Shown: piece after piece, positions 11,045-21,461 of the stretch
Layout: each line of letters begins with the position of its first letter
Position numbering within the stretch: the stretch's first letter is position 1
From: Pinus tabuliformis
Taxonomy: Eukaryota > Streptophyta > Pinopsida > Pinales > Pinaceae
NCBI GenBank assembly: GCA_031772625.1
Contig: CM062818.1
Span: 1,277,808,277 to 1,277,872,276, forward strand
Direction of reading: 5' to 3'
Length of the DNA stretch: 64,000 bases
Notes under the pieces: model-generated
Told to the model about the DNA's origin: nothing
Seen by the model: only the letters and a program-made list of their open reading frames with translations
Database searches by the model: none
Program-made: the position numbers and the translations under genes

Positions 11045-12328
11045 AAGTGGTGTGAGTTCCACAAGAGTCCCACTCATAACACAAGTGAGTGTCAGACCAA
11101 GCAGTCGCTGGTGGCCGAGTTGAAGGCTTCCGAATCAGATGCATGTTCCGACTCTGAGTCAGAACCCGACAAGGGGAATGACAAAGGGAAGCAGATTATT
11201 GATGCGGATCCCAGCGCCACTGTTGCTACTGCCAAGATCCAGAAAAATGAGCACGAAGATCTAGAGGAGGGGGAACGTCTTTTCCACTCACAGATGTGGG
11301 TGAAGGGTTCGCCGCTGCAATTCATTGTCGACAGTTGCAGCCAAAAGAACCTCATTTCAGCAGAGGTCGTGAAGCGGTTGGGCCTACCAACTACACCACA
11401 CCCACAGCCGTACAGTATCGGTTGGCTTCACGAAGGACGAGATCTCAAAGTTCGCCAGCACTGCCGCCTTCCCTACAGCATCAAGCCCTTCACAGACGAG
11501 GTATTATGTGATGTTACACCTCTGGATGTTTGTGATGTACTATTAGGCCAGCCATACTTGTGGAGGCGACATGCTGTGTATGAGTCAAGGCCTCGCGTTG
11601 TCATCATTTCTTTGGATAATTCATTATACAGGATACCAGAGGTAGCCCCACCTACCGCCACCTCTTCGATCACTGCTAAGAAAGGCAGCAAGCTCATCTC
11701 ACAGACTAGGAAATTTATTTTCTGTCTGGTTCGTTCCCAAAGTAAGGGGAAGATCATTGCTACATCCATGACCCCCGCGAAGGGTTCCTCCACACAGCAG
11801 CAGCAACAGAGGGATACAGTCATGACAGAACACAGGAACAACTTCTCGTTACCTAGAGGGGTGCCACACAAGTTTCAGGTGGGCGACAAAGTTTGGTTAC
11901 ATCTGCAGAGGGAGCGCCTTACCAGAACCCATCAGAAACTCAGACCACTTCGACATGGTCCTTACACCATTACCAAAGCTATGGGAGACAATGCATTTGA
12001 GCTCAGCATTCCCCCATTCCTTGGCCTGCACCCGGTGTTCAATGTCGACCGCCTTCAGCCATACTTTCCACCATTACTAGACACGTCCGACATTGCAGAA
12101 CAACTCACACCCACAGAGTTAAATCCAGCTTGCGTGGAACAAGTTGCAACTGATCGGATCATGGACACACAGATCAAGCACACTCGCTAGCAGAATATCC
12201 AACTGTATCAAGTTGTCAAAGCAGGACAACTCCTTCACCAGGGCAAGTGGCTCACCAGGGACCAAGTGCAGCAGAAGTTCCCTCATCTCATGGAGGAACT
12301 CAACGCAATGGGGACCATTACTTCCTAA
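11045..12328 (+). pseudogene. Gag knuckle, aspartic protease and integrase C-terminal tail; RT, RNase H and integrase core deleted
   Basis: In frame with gag. In order: zinc-knuckle-like CEFHKSPTHNTSEC (from about 11051); an acidic linker; a retropepsin-type protease with FIVDSCSQKNLIS (Asp codon 11330-11332) and LLGQPYL; a linker; then from about 11867 the integrase C-terminal module HKFQVGDKVWL, LRHGPYTI, HPVFNVDRLQPYF. The protease active-site triad reads DSC, where the family has DSG or DTG. The join at about 11858-11869 fuses what looks like the pre-RT linker (FSLPRGVP) directly to the integrase tail, removing everything between in frame. TAG at 12188-12190 is premature: the frame otherwise runs to TAA at 12326-12328, right beside the polypurine tract. 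Deletion-derivative architecture is clear; any activity of the protein is doubtful. Confidence 0.85.
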
Positions 12329-12339
12329 GGGGGGAGGAA
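12327..12339 (+). promoter_or_regulatory. Polypurine tract
   Basis: AAGGGGGGAGGAA directly abuts the 3' LTR at 12340, the position and composition expected for the second-strand primer of an LTR retrotransposon. Confidence 0.93.
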
Positions 12340-13030
12340 TGATCCAGGTGGATATTGGTGGCCATCCGCTAATTCCACTTGGATCCCCTCTAGTGCTTCT
12401 TACAGTTTTTATCAGTTTCCTTAATTATAGCACAGTTTACTATTTTTAGCAGTTTTTCGGGTCCTAAACTTCCGGAGCCGTTTTGAGGCCCTAAACGACG
12501 TTTTTTGGGGAATCCATTGCCAGCGATTTTTGTGATAAAACGTCGTCTTTTCCGTCGTAGTCCTCGGAGAGATCTTTCCAACGGGCTATCATGCACGTCA
12601 AACGGAGATAGTATGACCAATTCGCGACCCCGGGAAGTTGATGTACCAACTTACCCGAAAACGGGGCCCACAATTTGGCGTTTCATCTTCTAGGGTTAGG
12701 TTTTGGAATGTGAAGGGTTTTCCCTTGTTTCTCAACAATAAATAGGCCCTCGAGCCTCATTGTAACACGGTAAAAAAACAGTTCAGAGGCATGTAGCCGA
12801 CACATCTCTTCTCAGAGATAAGCTACCATCGCCCTAGCTGGGTTATTTCTATTTGTAAGCATATTTCAGTAGTCTCCATTAATGAAATGAAGTATTATTT
12901 CCACGGCATCTCTGTTTTTATGGTTATCGCATATTATTATTTCTGTTGCATCTCTGTTTTTATGGTTATCGCATCTCTGTATTTATGGTTATCTATGTAA
13001 TCTATTGCGTTCCTGCTTAAATCCGGATCA
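12340..13030 (+). repeat. 3' LTR of the non-autonomous gypsy element
   Basis: 691 bp, TGATCC...GGATCA, partner of 9395-10085. Most differences cluster around 12508-12543 (for example CCATTGCC here against CCACCGCC in the 5' copy). The short CATGCACGTC and CAATAAATAGG blocks are identical in both. Confidence 0.93.
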
Positions 13031-13736
13031 CGATAATACCAAGCCCTCAGAGCTTGTTTTTGTCCATAAAGAGCCTTTTTGAGCTTGCATACAAGTTTTG
13101 CATCATTTCCTAGAATGAATCCTTCTACTTGCTCAATATAAACTTCTTCTAAATCTCTATTAAGAAAAATTGATTTAAATCCATTTGATATACTTTTAAT
13201 TTTCGAAAACTAGAAAGAGTAAGAAACATTCTTATGGCTTCAAGTGTAGTAACAAGTGCAAAAGTTTATTCGAAGTCTATACCTTCTTGTTGAGCATACC
13301 CTTTACAAAAAAGTCTTCCTTTGTTTCTAATAATCTCTCCATTTTCATTCAAATTATTCTTAAATATCCATTTTGTTCCTACAACATTTTTATCATGAGG
13401 TCTATGAACTAATTCCCAAGTATCATTCTTTTCAATTAGGTCAATTTCTTCATCCATGGCCTTAACCCAACATTTATCTTTATTAGCTTCATTTAAATTT
13501 TGTGGTTCTATGGAGGATAATAATGCTAGGTAACTGGAGGTACCTGTAAGAGTTATTCTTGTCTGTACTCCATACACTTTTTCCCCTAGAATTTGAGATT
13601 CTGGATTATTCTTTTGAACATACCTGGATGGAGCCTTTTCCCTGTCTATTGTATCTTCTTCTTGTGCTTCATTGGTTTCTTCCTCTATATCATTTTGATT
13701 TGATGGGAAAGCATTCACCGTCTTCCTCATTTTCAT
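13031..13736 (-). pseudogene. Ty1/copia RT N-terminal half (older host element, continued)
   Basis: Minus strand. An acidic integrase-RT linker (13736-13560) is followed by the RVT_2 start with WVKAMDEEIDLIEKNDTWEL, GTKWIFKNNLNENG and CKGYAQQEGIDF, then KKALYGQKQ and RAWYYR just before the insertion. The protein continues at 9394 with LDKYLPQ, so the 9395-13030 element split the RT finger/palm region and the two halves share a frame. A stop near 13266 and others to its left show older decay. Confidence 0.88.
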
Positions 13737-14345
13737 ATTCTTCTATTGATTTCATTTGTTCCCAATTTCTGCATGATTCATCAATTACTACATCAATGCA
13801 TTCAACAATTTTTCGAGGTATTTTATTATAACATTTGTATCCTTTACTTCTGAATGAATAACCAAGAAGAATTCCTTCGTTTTCTCTGGGTTCAAACATA
13901 CCAAGTTTTTCATCAATCCTTTTGATAAAACATTTACTTCCAAAAACTCTAAAGTGTTTTACAGTAGGAGGCGTACCATAACAAAGTTCATATGGATTTT
14001 TATCACTATTTACCCAAACATTAGCTTTGTTGAGAATAGTCACGGCAGCAAATGCAGCTTCACCCCAGAAGGTTGCAAGAGTTCCAGATTCATCAAGCAT
14101 AGCTTGAGCCATTTGTTGAACAGTTCTATTCATTCTTTCCACTAGACCATTTTTTGAGGAGTTCTGGTGACTGAGAACTGCCCTTTTATTTCATGTTGTT
14201 CACAAAAATCAAAGAATTCAGCTAATACGAATTCTCCCCCTCGATTAGATCTGAGACATTTGATTTTTCGATCTAATTCATTATCAACTAAAGCTTTGAA
14301 GGCTTTAAAATTTTCAAATGCTTCATCTTTATGCTTTAGTAGACC
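13690..14345 (-). pseudogene. Ty1/copia integrase catalytic core and C-terminus, frameshifted, active-site Asp lost
   Basis: Minus strand. From about 14345 leftward: FIDDFSRICWIG, then RSNRGGEF where copia integrases have RSDRGGEF (second catalytic Asp is Asn here, GAT to AAT), then VTRTPQ. A 1-nt frameshift follows near 14150, and the next frame (14142-13690) begins at ERMNRTVQ with the third catalytic Glu region, continues through FWGEAAFAA, the VFGSKCF motif and ILLGYS, and ends in the acidic linker. A second frame change separates it from the RT segment. Confidence 0.87.
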
Positions 14346-14720
14346 TATCCAACATATTCTAGAAAAGTCATCAATGAATAAAATAAAGTATTCTTCTCCA
14401 CGAGGTGACTTTTTCCTTGTTGGTCCACATAAATCAGTATGGATGAGTTTAAGAGGCTTACCTGCTTATCCTTTTTTTCACTGAAATGAGCTCTAGTTTT
14501 CTTATAGACTTGACATGGTTTGCATATGGTATTTTTTGGAATGTTGATGTCTGGATGATCATGGACTGCCTTGAGCCTACATGATTTTCTTAGTTGATAA
14601 AAGCTTAGATTCCTCAATCTTCTGTGCCATAACTAGTTTTCATCTATTTTTCTTAGATATCATTGTTTTTGTCCTCCTTTGAGTATGTATAAATTGTTTG
14701 GAGTTCTTGTACCTTTGATT
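14345..14720 (-). pseudogene. Ty1/copia pre-integrase zinc domain and start of the integrase core
   Basis: Minus strand. LWHRRLRNLSFYQL near 14630 and ICKPCQVYKK form the GAG_pre-integrase HHCC zinc-binding region, followed by the first catalytic Asp in HTDLCGP near 14430. A stop sits next to LWHRR and the frame changes once within the segment. Confidence 0.8.
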
Positions 14721-14728
14721 ACGGTCTT

Positions 14729-15040
14729 TCATGTATCAAGCTCATGAACCACACATTCGTTTGATCGAAATACAACTTCATTTCCTTGATCACACATTTG
14801 ACTGACACTCAACAAGTTATGTTTTAAACCATCAACATACATGACATTTCCATCTTTAACCTTTTCTTTCAAATAAATAGAACCTTTACCTTTAATGATG
14901 GCTGGTGTGTCATTTCCAAAGGAGACATTCTTTTCCTTTTCTAAAGAATTATATGAATGAAGTTTCTCTTTATCACCTGTCATGTGTTTGGAGAATCCAC
15001 TATCAATGTACCATTAATTATCTTGTCCTTTTGCAAACAA
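14729..15040 (-). pseudogene. Ty1/copia protease
   Basis: Minus strand. WYIDSGFSKHMTGD (about 15010-14970) is the copia-type aspartic protease active site with DSG kept, followed by FGNDTPAIIKGKGSI and MYVDGLKHNLLSVSQM, both typical of this protease. One in-frame stop precedes the Trp of the active-site motif (15014-15016). Confidence 0.85.
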
Positions 15041-16808
15041 ATTTATGCCACATCTTTCTGATTGAAATTCCTTCTTTCTCCATACCTTGGAATTTGATGA
15101 TGTTTGCTCCTTTTGAAGTGTTGGCCGAAATTTTCTCCTGCTTTCAGATTCTTCATGACCAATGTTATTACAAAACAAACATTCAATTTCGTCTTCAATA
15201 GGAGAAGATTTATTATAGGAACTTTTCATGATTCTTGTTACACTCCTTTGATTTTGCGATTCTCTAGTCATGATACTTTTGTAAGCAGCACATTCAGCAA
15301 CCTTATGCCCAAAATTATGGCATGAAAAGCACTGTCCATTAAAGAAGTTTTTGTGATCACAAAATATTTTGTCATTGTTTACCTTTTGGTTGATGCTTCT
15401 ATTGATGTCATCCTTGGAGTAAATTGAGCATGATTTACCTGATGAGTACTTTTAGGCTTTTGCTAACGATTAACATAATGTTCACTGGTCTTTGTTGCAT
15501 GAAGATAGCTTCTGGCAGAGGCTAACGGATTTTGTGATTGGGATGATTCTTCAATACATTCAGGACTTGTATTTATAAGAGGAGAATTTTGAACCTTGAT
15601 GATTTCATTTAAAGATTCTGATCCTTTAGAAAATCTAATATTAAGACTTTTTGTCTTCTCTAGTTCTTTTCTTAGACCCGCAACTTCACATTCTAGTTTT
15701 TCATTGTGCTTTTCTCTTTCAGTGAGTTGATGTGTCAATGTGTCTATGATCATATTCTTTTCTTCCAAATAGATTTTAAGTTTTGTGATTTCTTCAAGAA
15801 AGTATTCCTCTCCTAAGGCATCCAAAACATCATCATTGTCATAAGCCATGAGTATTTTATAATATTTTTCAGTTTCATCTCCATCACTATTAGGTAATCC
15901 ATCATTGTCTTCATGAGTATAGTAACTTCTTCTATTAACAACCTATTTTCTATTGCCTTTTGCAGATTCCTTTCCTTTTCCATGATTATCTTTATGAGGA
16001 CATTTTGCAGCATAATGGCCAACTCCACCATGAGCAAAGCATTTGAATGGTATCTTACCTATGAATCTTACGGAACCCCATTGAAGCTTCTTGACAAAGT
16101 TTACCTCATCTTCTTCTTCTGAAATATATCCTGATTCATTGCAATCTTCCTTTTCTTTTCCCTTTGCTGAAGCTTTGAAAGCGACTTCTCTCATATCTGA
16201 TGGACCTCCTTTGCTCATTTCAAAGGAAGTTAGAATTCCATGAAGTTGAAAAACAGTAATCGATTGAAGATCTTGTTTTTCTTCTATGGAAGATACTTTT
16301 GACTCAAATTTAGAAGACAAAGATCCATAAATTTTCTCTACTAAAGTAGCCTCCTTTATCTCTTCACCTAGATTCTTCATACAATTAACAGTCTCATCTA
16401 CACGTAAAAAGTAACTAGCAATAATTTCATCACTATGCATCTTAAGAGTTTCATACTGAATTCTGAGTGTTTGGATCTTAGCACGTTTTACCTGGGAGTC
16501 TCCTTCATAGCTCTGAATGTTTTCTTCCCATATCTCTTTTCTGTCTTGAGCTGCATGACTTTGATGAATTTTGATTTTGACGAACTTCCCAATAAAGTAT
16601 TGACTGCTTTGGCATTGGTTTCATATAGCTTCTTATCTATTGTATCTATAGGTATTACTGCAAGAAATTGATATCCTCCTTCCACAATTTCACAAAAATC
16701 AGCTCCAAGCGACTAAAGATAGGCTATGGTTCTTATTTTCCAATATGCTAAGTTGTTCCCATTTAATATTGGTGGTCTGATAGATCCCATGCCTTCGTGA
16801 TTGTTCAT
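15041..16808 (-). pseudogene. Ty1/copia Gag with coiled coil and two CCHC-type knuckles, decayed
   Basis: Minus strand. Starts at ATG 16808 (MNNHEGMGSIRPP), 46 nt after the primer site. The UBN2/DUF4219-type Gag follows (LAYWKIRTIAYL, then 16685-16488 and 16440-16200: SYFLRVDETVNCMKNLGEEI). A first knuckle, CFAHGGVGHYAAKC, has His where the second Cys is expected (about 16050). Next are a long Glu/Lys-rich coiled coil (15849-15463) and a second knuckle, CLFCNNIGHEESESR, near 15180. At least four stops or frame changes break it. Gag of this layout is known from plant copia elements with a long Gag. Confidence 0.82.
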
Positions 16809-16854
16809 CTTGAAAGATCTCCCTTAAAGTGATCAAGCTTCTTCTGAAGGACCT

Positions 16855-16866
16855 GCTATGATACCA
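16855..16866 (-). promoter_or_regulatory. Primer-binding site of the copia element, initiator-Met type
   Basis: On the minus strand it reads TGGTATCATAGC, 11 of 12 to TGGTATCAGAGC, two bases from the LTR end at 16869. It confirms that the whole 8553-16808 coding run is one minus-strand element. Confidence 0.85.
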
Positions 16867-16868
16867 AT

Positions 16869-18623
16869 TATTGGAAATAATACTGACAGGGGGGTGAATC
16901 AGTGCATCAGTAACTTATTATAAAATAACTAAGTGCAGTAATAACGTAATGAACCATCAAACATAAGCAACATAAGAGAACACCAAGATTTAAGTTGGAA
17001 ACCTAATGCAGGAGAAAAACCACCTGCTACTGTCGTCTCTGTCTTATTTTAATATATATAAAAAGTGTTTACAATATTGTACTGGTGCAGACTCATACCA
17101 ATATGTAGACACCCACCTGAAGAAGGCTACAACCTTCTCTCATTTTCCAGCTTATACTAGAAGGGAGCTACAACCCCCTAGCTCTTGTACTAGCCGTTGT
17201 GTTTACTAGTACATAGGCGCCAACCTATAGAAGGATATGACCATCTCTCTTCTTCGAGGGACCACGTTTCATTAATTATTAGGCTGGATGCTCCTGGTAC
17301 ACAACAACATGATATGAAGGCCTCGTTTCATCAAATTTTCATACTAGACCCATCAGAACTTTGAAACTCAAATTGCATGAACCAACATTCAGTTAATCTA
17401 AAAAGTGAGATCATTGTCACCAGAATACTGTGCTAAACCCAGTAACCTACATCATCATTCAGAACCAATTGTAACCTCAAAAATCATACATCAGAATGTA
17501 TACGATACTTTACTGAACCCAACCTGCATGTATATCCTACTTCCTTTAACCAAACCCGCATATACCTTCAAAACTATTGAAACATAAAACTTATGAATTA
17601 ATTTTGTACCAACCAGCAATATTCTGAACATGTACTGTCAATTTACAGATCTCTAGATATTCAGTAGCAGAGATAACCCTTCTCACTTAAACAATCAATT
17701 AATCAGACAGAAAACTCCTTATGCATTCAGTTTTATATTTAGATCTATGAAGACTTCATTGACAGACAACAATAAAACAACAACACTGATCAGATAGATC
17801 TGTCATTTCTAAAGAATGGGATTTTATTTGCATATGCTACTTGTAAGAGTTGAACGTATGTGTAGACGTGCCTTTACTGAGGCGAACCAGCATATATATC
17901 TACAAATATTAACTCACAACTTCATTGCTATTTCAAAATTTAGACATACCCATATCATGACATTTAAAGAATAAAAAATCTGTAAGCAATTAGATCTAGC
18001 CCAACCAATATCATATCATTCAATGATAAGACATTTCAGGTCTCATGATCTTGATCCAACATTAAATTCATGGTAAATAGAATATTTCAGATCATATCAC
18101 AATCAAAGCCCCTGCAACACAAAATATACTTTAGATAGATGTATTACTGAGAAAACCTTTCACTTGCACACCTGGCCCTTTGATCTTATCCTCATATATT
18201 TTTGGCCTTCCTCAATACCTCAGAACAAAACAACACTTAGAGCCTGTGGTATTCTTGGATTGGATCAAATAACCATTACTCCACTCAATATTGTGGGCTA
18301 ATACAATGGTATTGATCCTTGGTATTCTTTACTCTTGAAAGTGTGTGCATACGTATAAGCTCTTTTTGTTCGATGAACCTACATGTAGATGCTTTTTTGT
18401 CAAGATTAACCTATGTATACAACTTAAACTATATGGAAACATCCTTTTCCTTCAACTTATTGATTCTGATCAATACACCTTTGTTCCAACTTCTTGTTCT
18501 TTTGTACCACTACCCTGTAACCTCTGAATTGACCTGTTACACTACAAGTTTCCTTTTATCAAATTTGAACTGACCTGTGAGTGAGTTTCCATCAAGGACA
18601 ACACCTGTATCATAATGCCAACA
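16869..18623 (-). repeat. 5' LTR of the copia element (inner end certain, outer end uncertain)
   Basis: The inner end (plus-strand TATTGG at 16869, presumably TGTTGG before a G-to-A change) is fixed by the primer site. The outer end should read CCAACA on the plus strand. Two places do: 18618-18623 (LTR of 1755 bp) and 18056-18061 (1193 bp). I chose the longer one without strong grounds. The interval has no convincing reading frame, and the 3' LTR is outside the window. Confidence 0.55.
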
Positions 18624-20004
18624 AGTCCATACTACCATTTCAGGTCAAAACATGAAGCTACAGGTTTGCTACAGGAAAGTGCTATAGGATGTCCTCAACT
18701 ACTACAAGAAGTTGTTTGAGAGGTTTTGGAAAACAAAAATGGTGAGATGAAGTGTTGGAAGGGTACATGATAGTTGTGGAAGGTGTAGGGAAGGTGAACA
18801 TCACCCAAGTCTAAGCCAAGCACTCCTAGAAGGCCATATTTTTGTAAGAAAACTTGCACATGATGGCTGGAAAGCATAGGTTTGGAATATGGATGGTGTG
18901 CATCAACAGAAGGTGGAGGAGACCTTGGTGGAGTTGGCTAGAGGTATCCCTTCCTACAGATAAAAATCCTTGAAATAAAACTTGTCTCTCCTTTTATTCA
19001 CAAATTATTACATGTCAACATGGAAAAGATGAGTTGAATTTAAAAATTTTGATTTAGCTATTGTTAAAGACTTGATATGTGGAGTAAACTACCTTCTAAG
19101 ATAAAACAATATTAAGAAGAAAGCTAACAACTTAAAATATTTCCAAAGAACCATAAACAATTATCTAGCTAAGAATGAAACTTAACCTAGGCAATGAGTA
19201 AAGGACAACTTTGTTTTTGCGCTGTAAGAGTGGGGTCCCCTAATCATGATCCCATAAGGGAGATGGAATAGGTGTCAATGCCACAAGATTTTCTAGTATA
19301 TTTTGCTTCACTAGACTGCAACACGAATCTACTCTTTAAGCTAATGAAATAATGGATAAGCAACAAATTTGATCAAATTTCTAAGCTATACAAAAAACAT
19401 AAATAAAATTTAGCAGTAAATCAAAATTCTAAGCTAAGAATACAGATGCAAAAGAGAGCAACTTTTTTTGCTAGGGTTGGGCCCTAACCCAAGAGCTTTA
19501 GCCCTGTGAGTCAACTCGATGTTGGATCAAAATAGAATTTCTCATTATCATAAAAATGCAAAATACATCATAACAATAATAGTCAAATGTGCTTCACCTT
19601 AATGGCCTCTTAGCTACAACAAAATTTTGAATCCTCATGAGTCCCTTATCTTGCGTATTTATAAAAAACTGGAGCTACAAACAACTCCCTAGAAAATAGG
19701 GATACTTGGCTCCCTAACCCAAGGAAAACATTTTCTTGGTTGGCACTAGCTTGGATGCCAATGAACTCGGCTTGCTTGGCTACTAGTGACACTGAGCTGA
19801 TGAGATAGTGGGAGGAATCTTCAACTGATTTGAGGAGTTAAGGAGAGATACCACTTCCTATAATCTCTCTTTATTGTCTACTCCGCATCCACGCATGCAA
19901 TTCATCGCAAAACTGCTCCAATTTCTTGAATTTAACACACATTAGGCCATAGGAAATAGTAACTCACTTTTACTCTTCTAACTAAGAAAAATATAATAAA
20001 ATCT
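18624..20004. other. AT-rich interval, nothing recognised
   Basis: No reading frame, RNA gene or repeat boundary stands out. The text around 19440-19500, with TTGGGCCCTAACCCAAG, resembles retroelement flank sequence, but I cannot assign it. Confidence 0.3.
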
Positions 20005-21461
20005 ATGAATAAATGTGAGAAAAGACAATTTAATAAGTTGGAGAGTGGCATTGATGAGCCTCATAAACATACCACTAAGAGTGGGCATCTTCACTCTGAT
20101 GTATTTTTGGAGAATTCACTTGTAGACATGTATGTAAAATGTGGTACCATAGAGAATGCATGCAATGTGTTTGGAAAAATGCGCCAGTGAAATGTTATTT
20201 TGTGGATGGTAATGATGGCTGGGATTTGCATAAAATCAATGTCTCAATGAGGTTTTCAATATGTTTCAGGAAATGCCTGCAAAAAATTTGATTTCCTAGA
20301 CAGTGTTAATAGTTGGATCTGATCAGAATGGGTGTTTGGAGAAGGCTACCACTTTGTTTCAACAAATGCAAGCAATAGGTTTGAAACCAAAATTAAATAC
20401 CTTCATTGTTGTTTTATCTACTTGTGCTAACTTGACAACTATAGACGAAGGCATGATGATCCATGCAAAGATAATTTAGAATGGATTGTTGTCTGATGTC
20501 TTTCTTAGTAGTGCCCTTGTTGACATGTATGAAAAATGTGATAGCATAGAAAATGCACAAAAACTGTTTTGACTGGATGCCTGAATGAAATGTTGTATCA
20601 TGGAAAACAATGATCAGTGCATACGTACAAAATGGACATAGTGATGAGGCCTTGGCGATTTTTTGACAAATGCAGGTGGTGGGTTTGATCTTTCCAGCAT
20701 GTGCCAACTTAGCAGCTTTGTATCAGGGCAAGGAGATTGATGTGGAAATCATAAAATTCAAATTTCAGTTTGATGCATTTATTGCAAATTCCCTTGTAAA
20801 CATATATGCAAAATGTGGTAGCATAAAGAAGGCATGATATGTGTTTGACAATATCCATCAATGAGATGTGGTGTCATAGAATGCAATGATTTTGGGATAT
20901 GCAATGCATGGTTGTTCCAAGGAGGCCCTTTCTCTCTTTGAACAAATGCAACAGTCAAATATAATTTCTAATCATTTCACTTTAATTTTTGTTTTATTTG
21001 CATTCTTCCATGTAGGCTTAGTGGAGGAAGGTAGGCAATACTTTGATAATTTGAGGCAATAGTATCACATTACATGTACAATGGAGCACTATGGCTACAT
21101 GATCAACCTTCTTGGCTGAGCTGGGCACTTGGATGAGGCACATGAATTTATTAACATAATTCCATTAAAGCATAATGCTACTATACGGGGGTCCCTTATT
21201 AGTTCTTGTAGACTCCACAACAACATAGTGTTAGGAGAGTGTGCATTAGAACGCATTATTGAGTTGGACCCAAATGATGTTGCACCTTACATTGTACTGC
21301 AAAATATGTATGCAAAAGATGACATGTGTGATGACATCGACAAGGTGCAAAAGAAGATGAAAGAGAATAAGGTAGAAAGGAACACTGGATATAGTTGTAT
21401 TGAATTCAATAAAGAGATTTATGCATTCCTTTCTGAGATAGTTCATGCGAAGAAACCCTAA
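20005..21461 (+). pseudogene. Pentatricopeptide-repeat (PPR, PLS-class with E motif) protein, decayed
   Basis: Successive PPR motifs are readable on the plus strand: VFLENSLVDMYVKCG at about 20100, DVFLSSALVDMYEKC at 20490, FIANSLVNIYAKCGS at 20770, GYAMHGCSKEALSLFEQM at 20900, GLVEEGRQYFDNLR at 21015. After these comes the C-terminal E-type region (21129-21461: GSLISSCRLHNNIVLGE, then TGYSCIEFNKEIYAFL). Plant PPR proteins of this class bind organellar RNA and take part in editing or processing. Here many stops (for example 20188-20190, 20477, 20836, 21060) and frame changes break the gene, and no DYW domain follows. It is probably an intron-less gene copy that died long ago. The 5' end before 20005 is not recognisable. 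Confidence 0.85.

Larger units (their letters stand above)
9395..13030 (+). mobile_element. Non-autonomous Ty3/gypsy retrotransposon, two 691-bp LTRs, no RT or RNase H
   Basis: A complete element of 3636 bp: 5' LTR 9395-10085, initiator-Met primer site 10087, one Gag-protease-integrase-tail frame (10127-12328), polypurine tract 12327-12339, 3' LTR 12340-13030. The flanks are CCATA (9390-9394) and CGATA (13031-13035), a 5-bp target duplication with one change. It lies in the plus orientation inside the minus-strand copia RT. By eye the LTRs differ at about 11 of 691 positions (about 98% identical), so insertion was fairly recent. It lacks RT, RNase H and the integrase catalytic core and must have been mobilised in trans. 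Confidence 0.92.

Noticed and set aside
13559..13831. Plus-strand frames opposite the copia and gypsy genes
   Set aside because: Antisense shadows of well-supported minus-strand domains.
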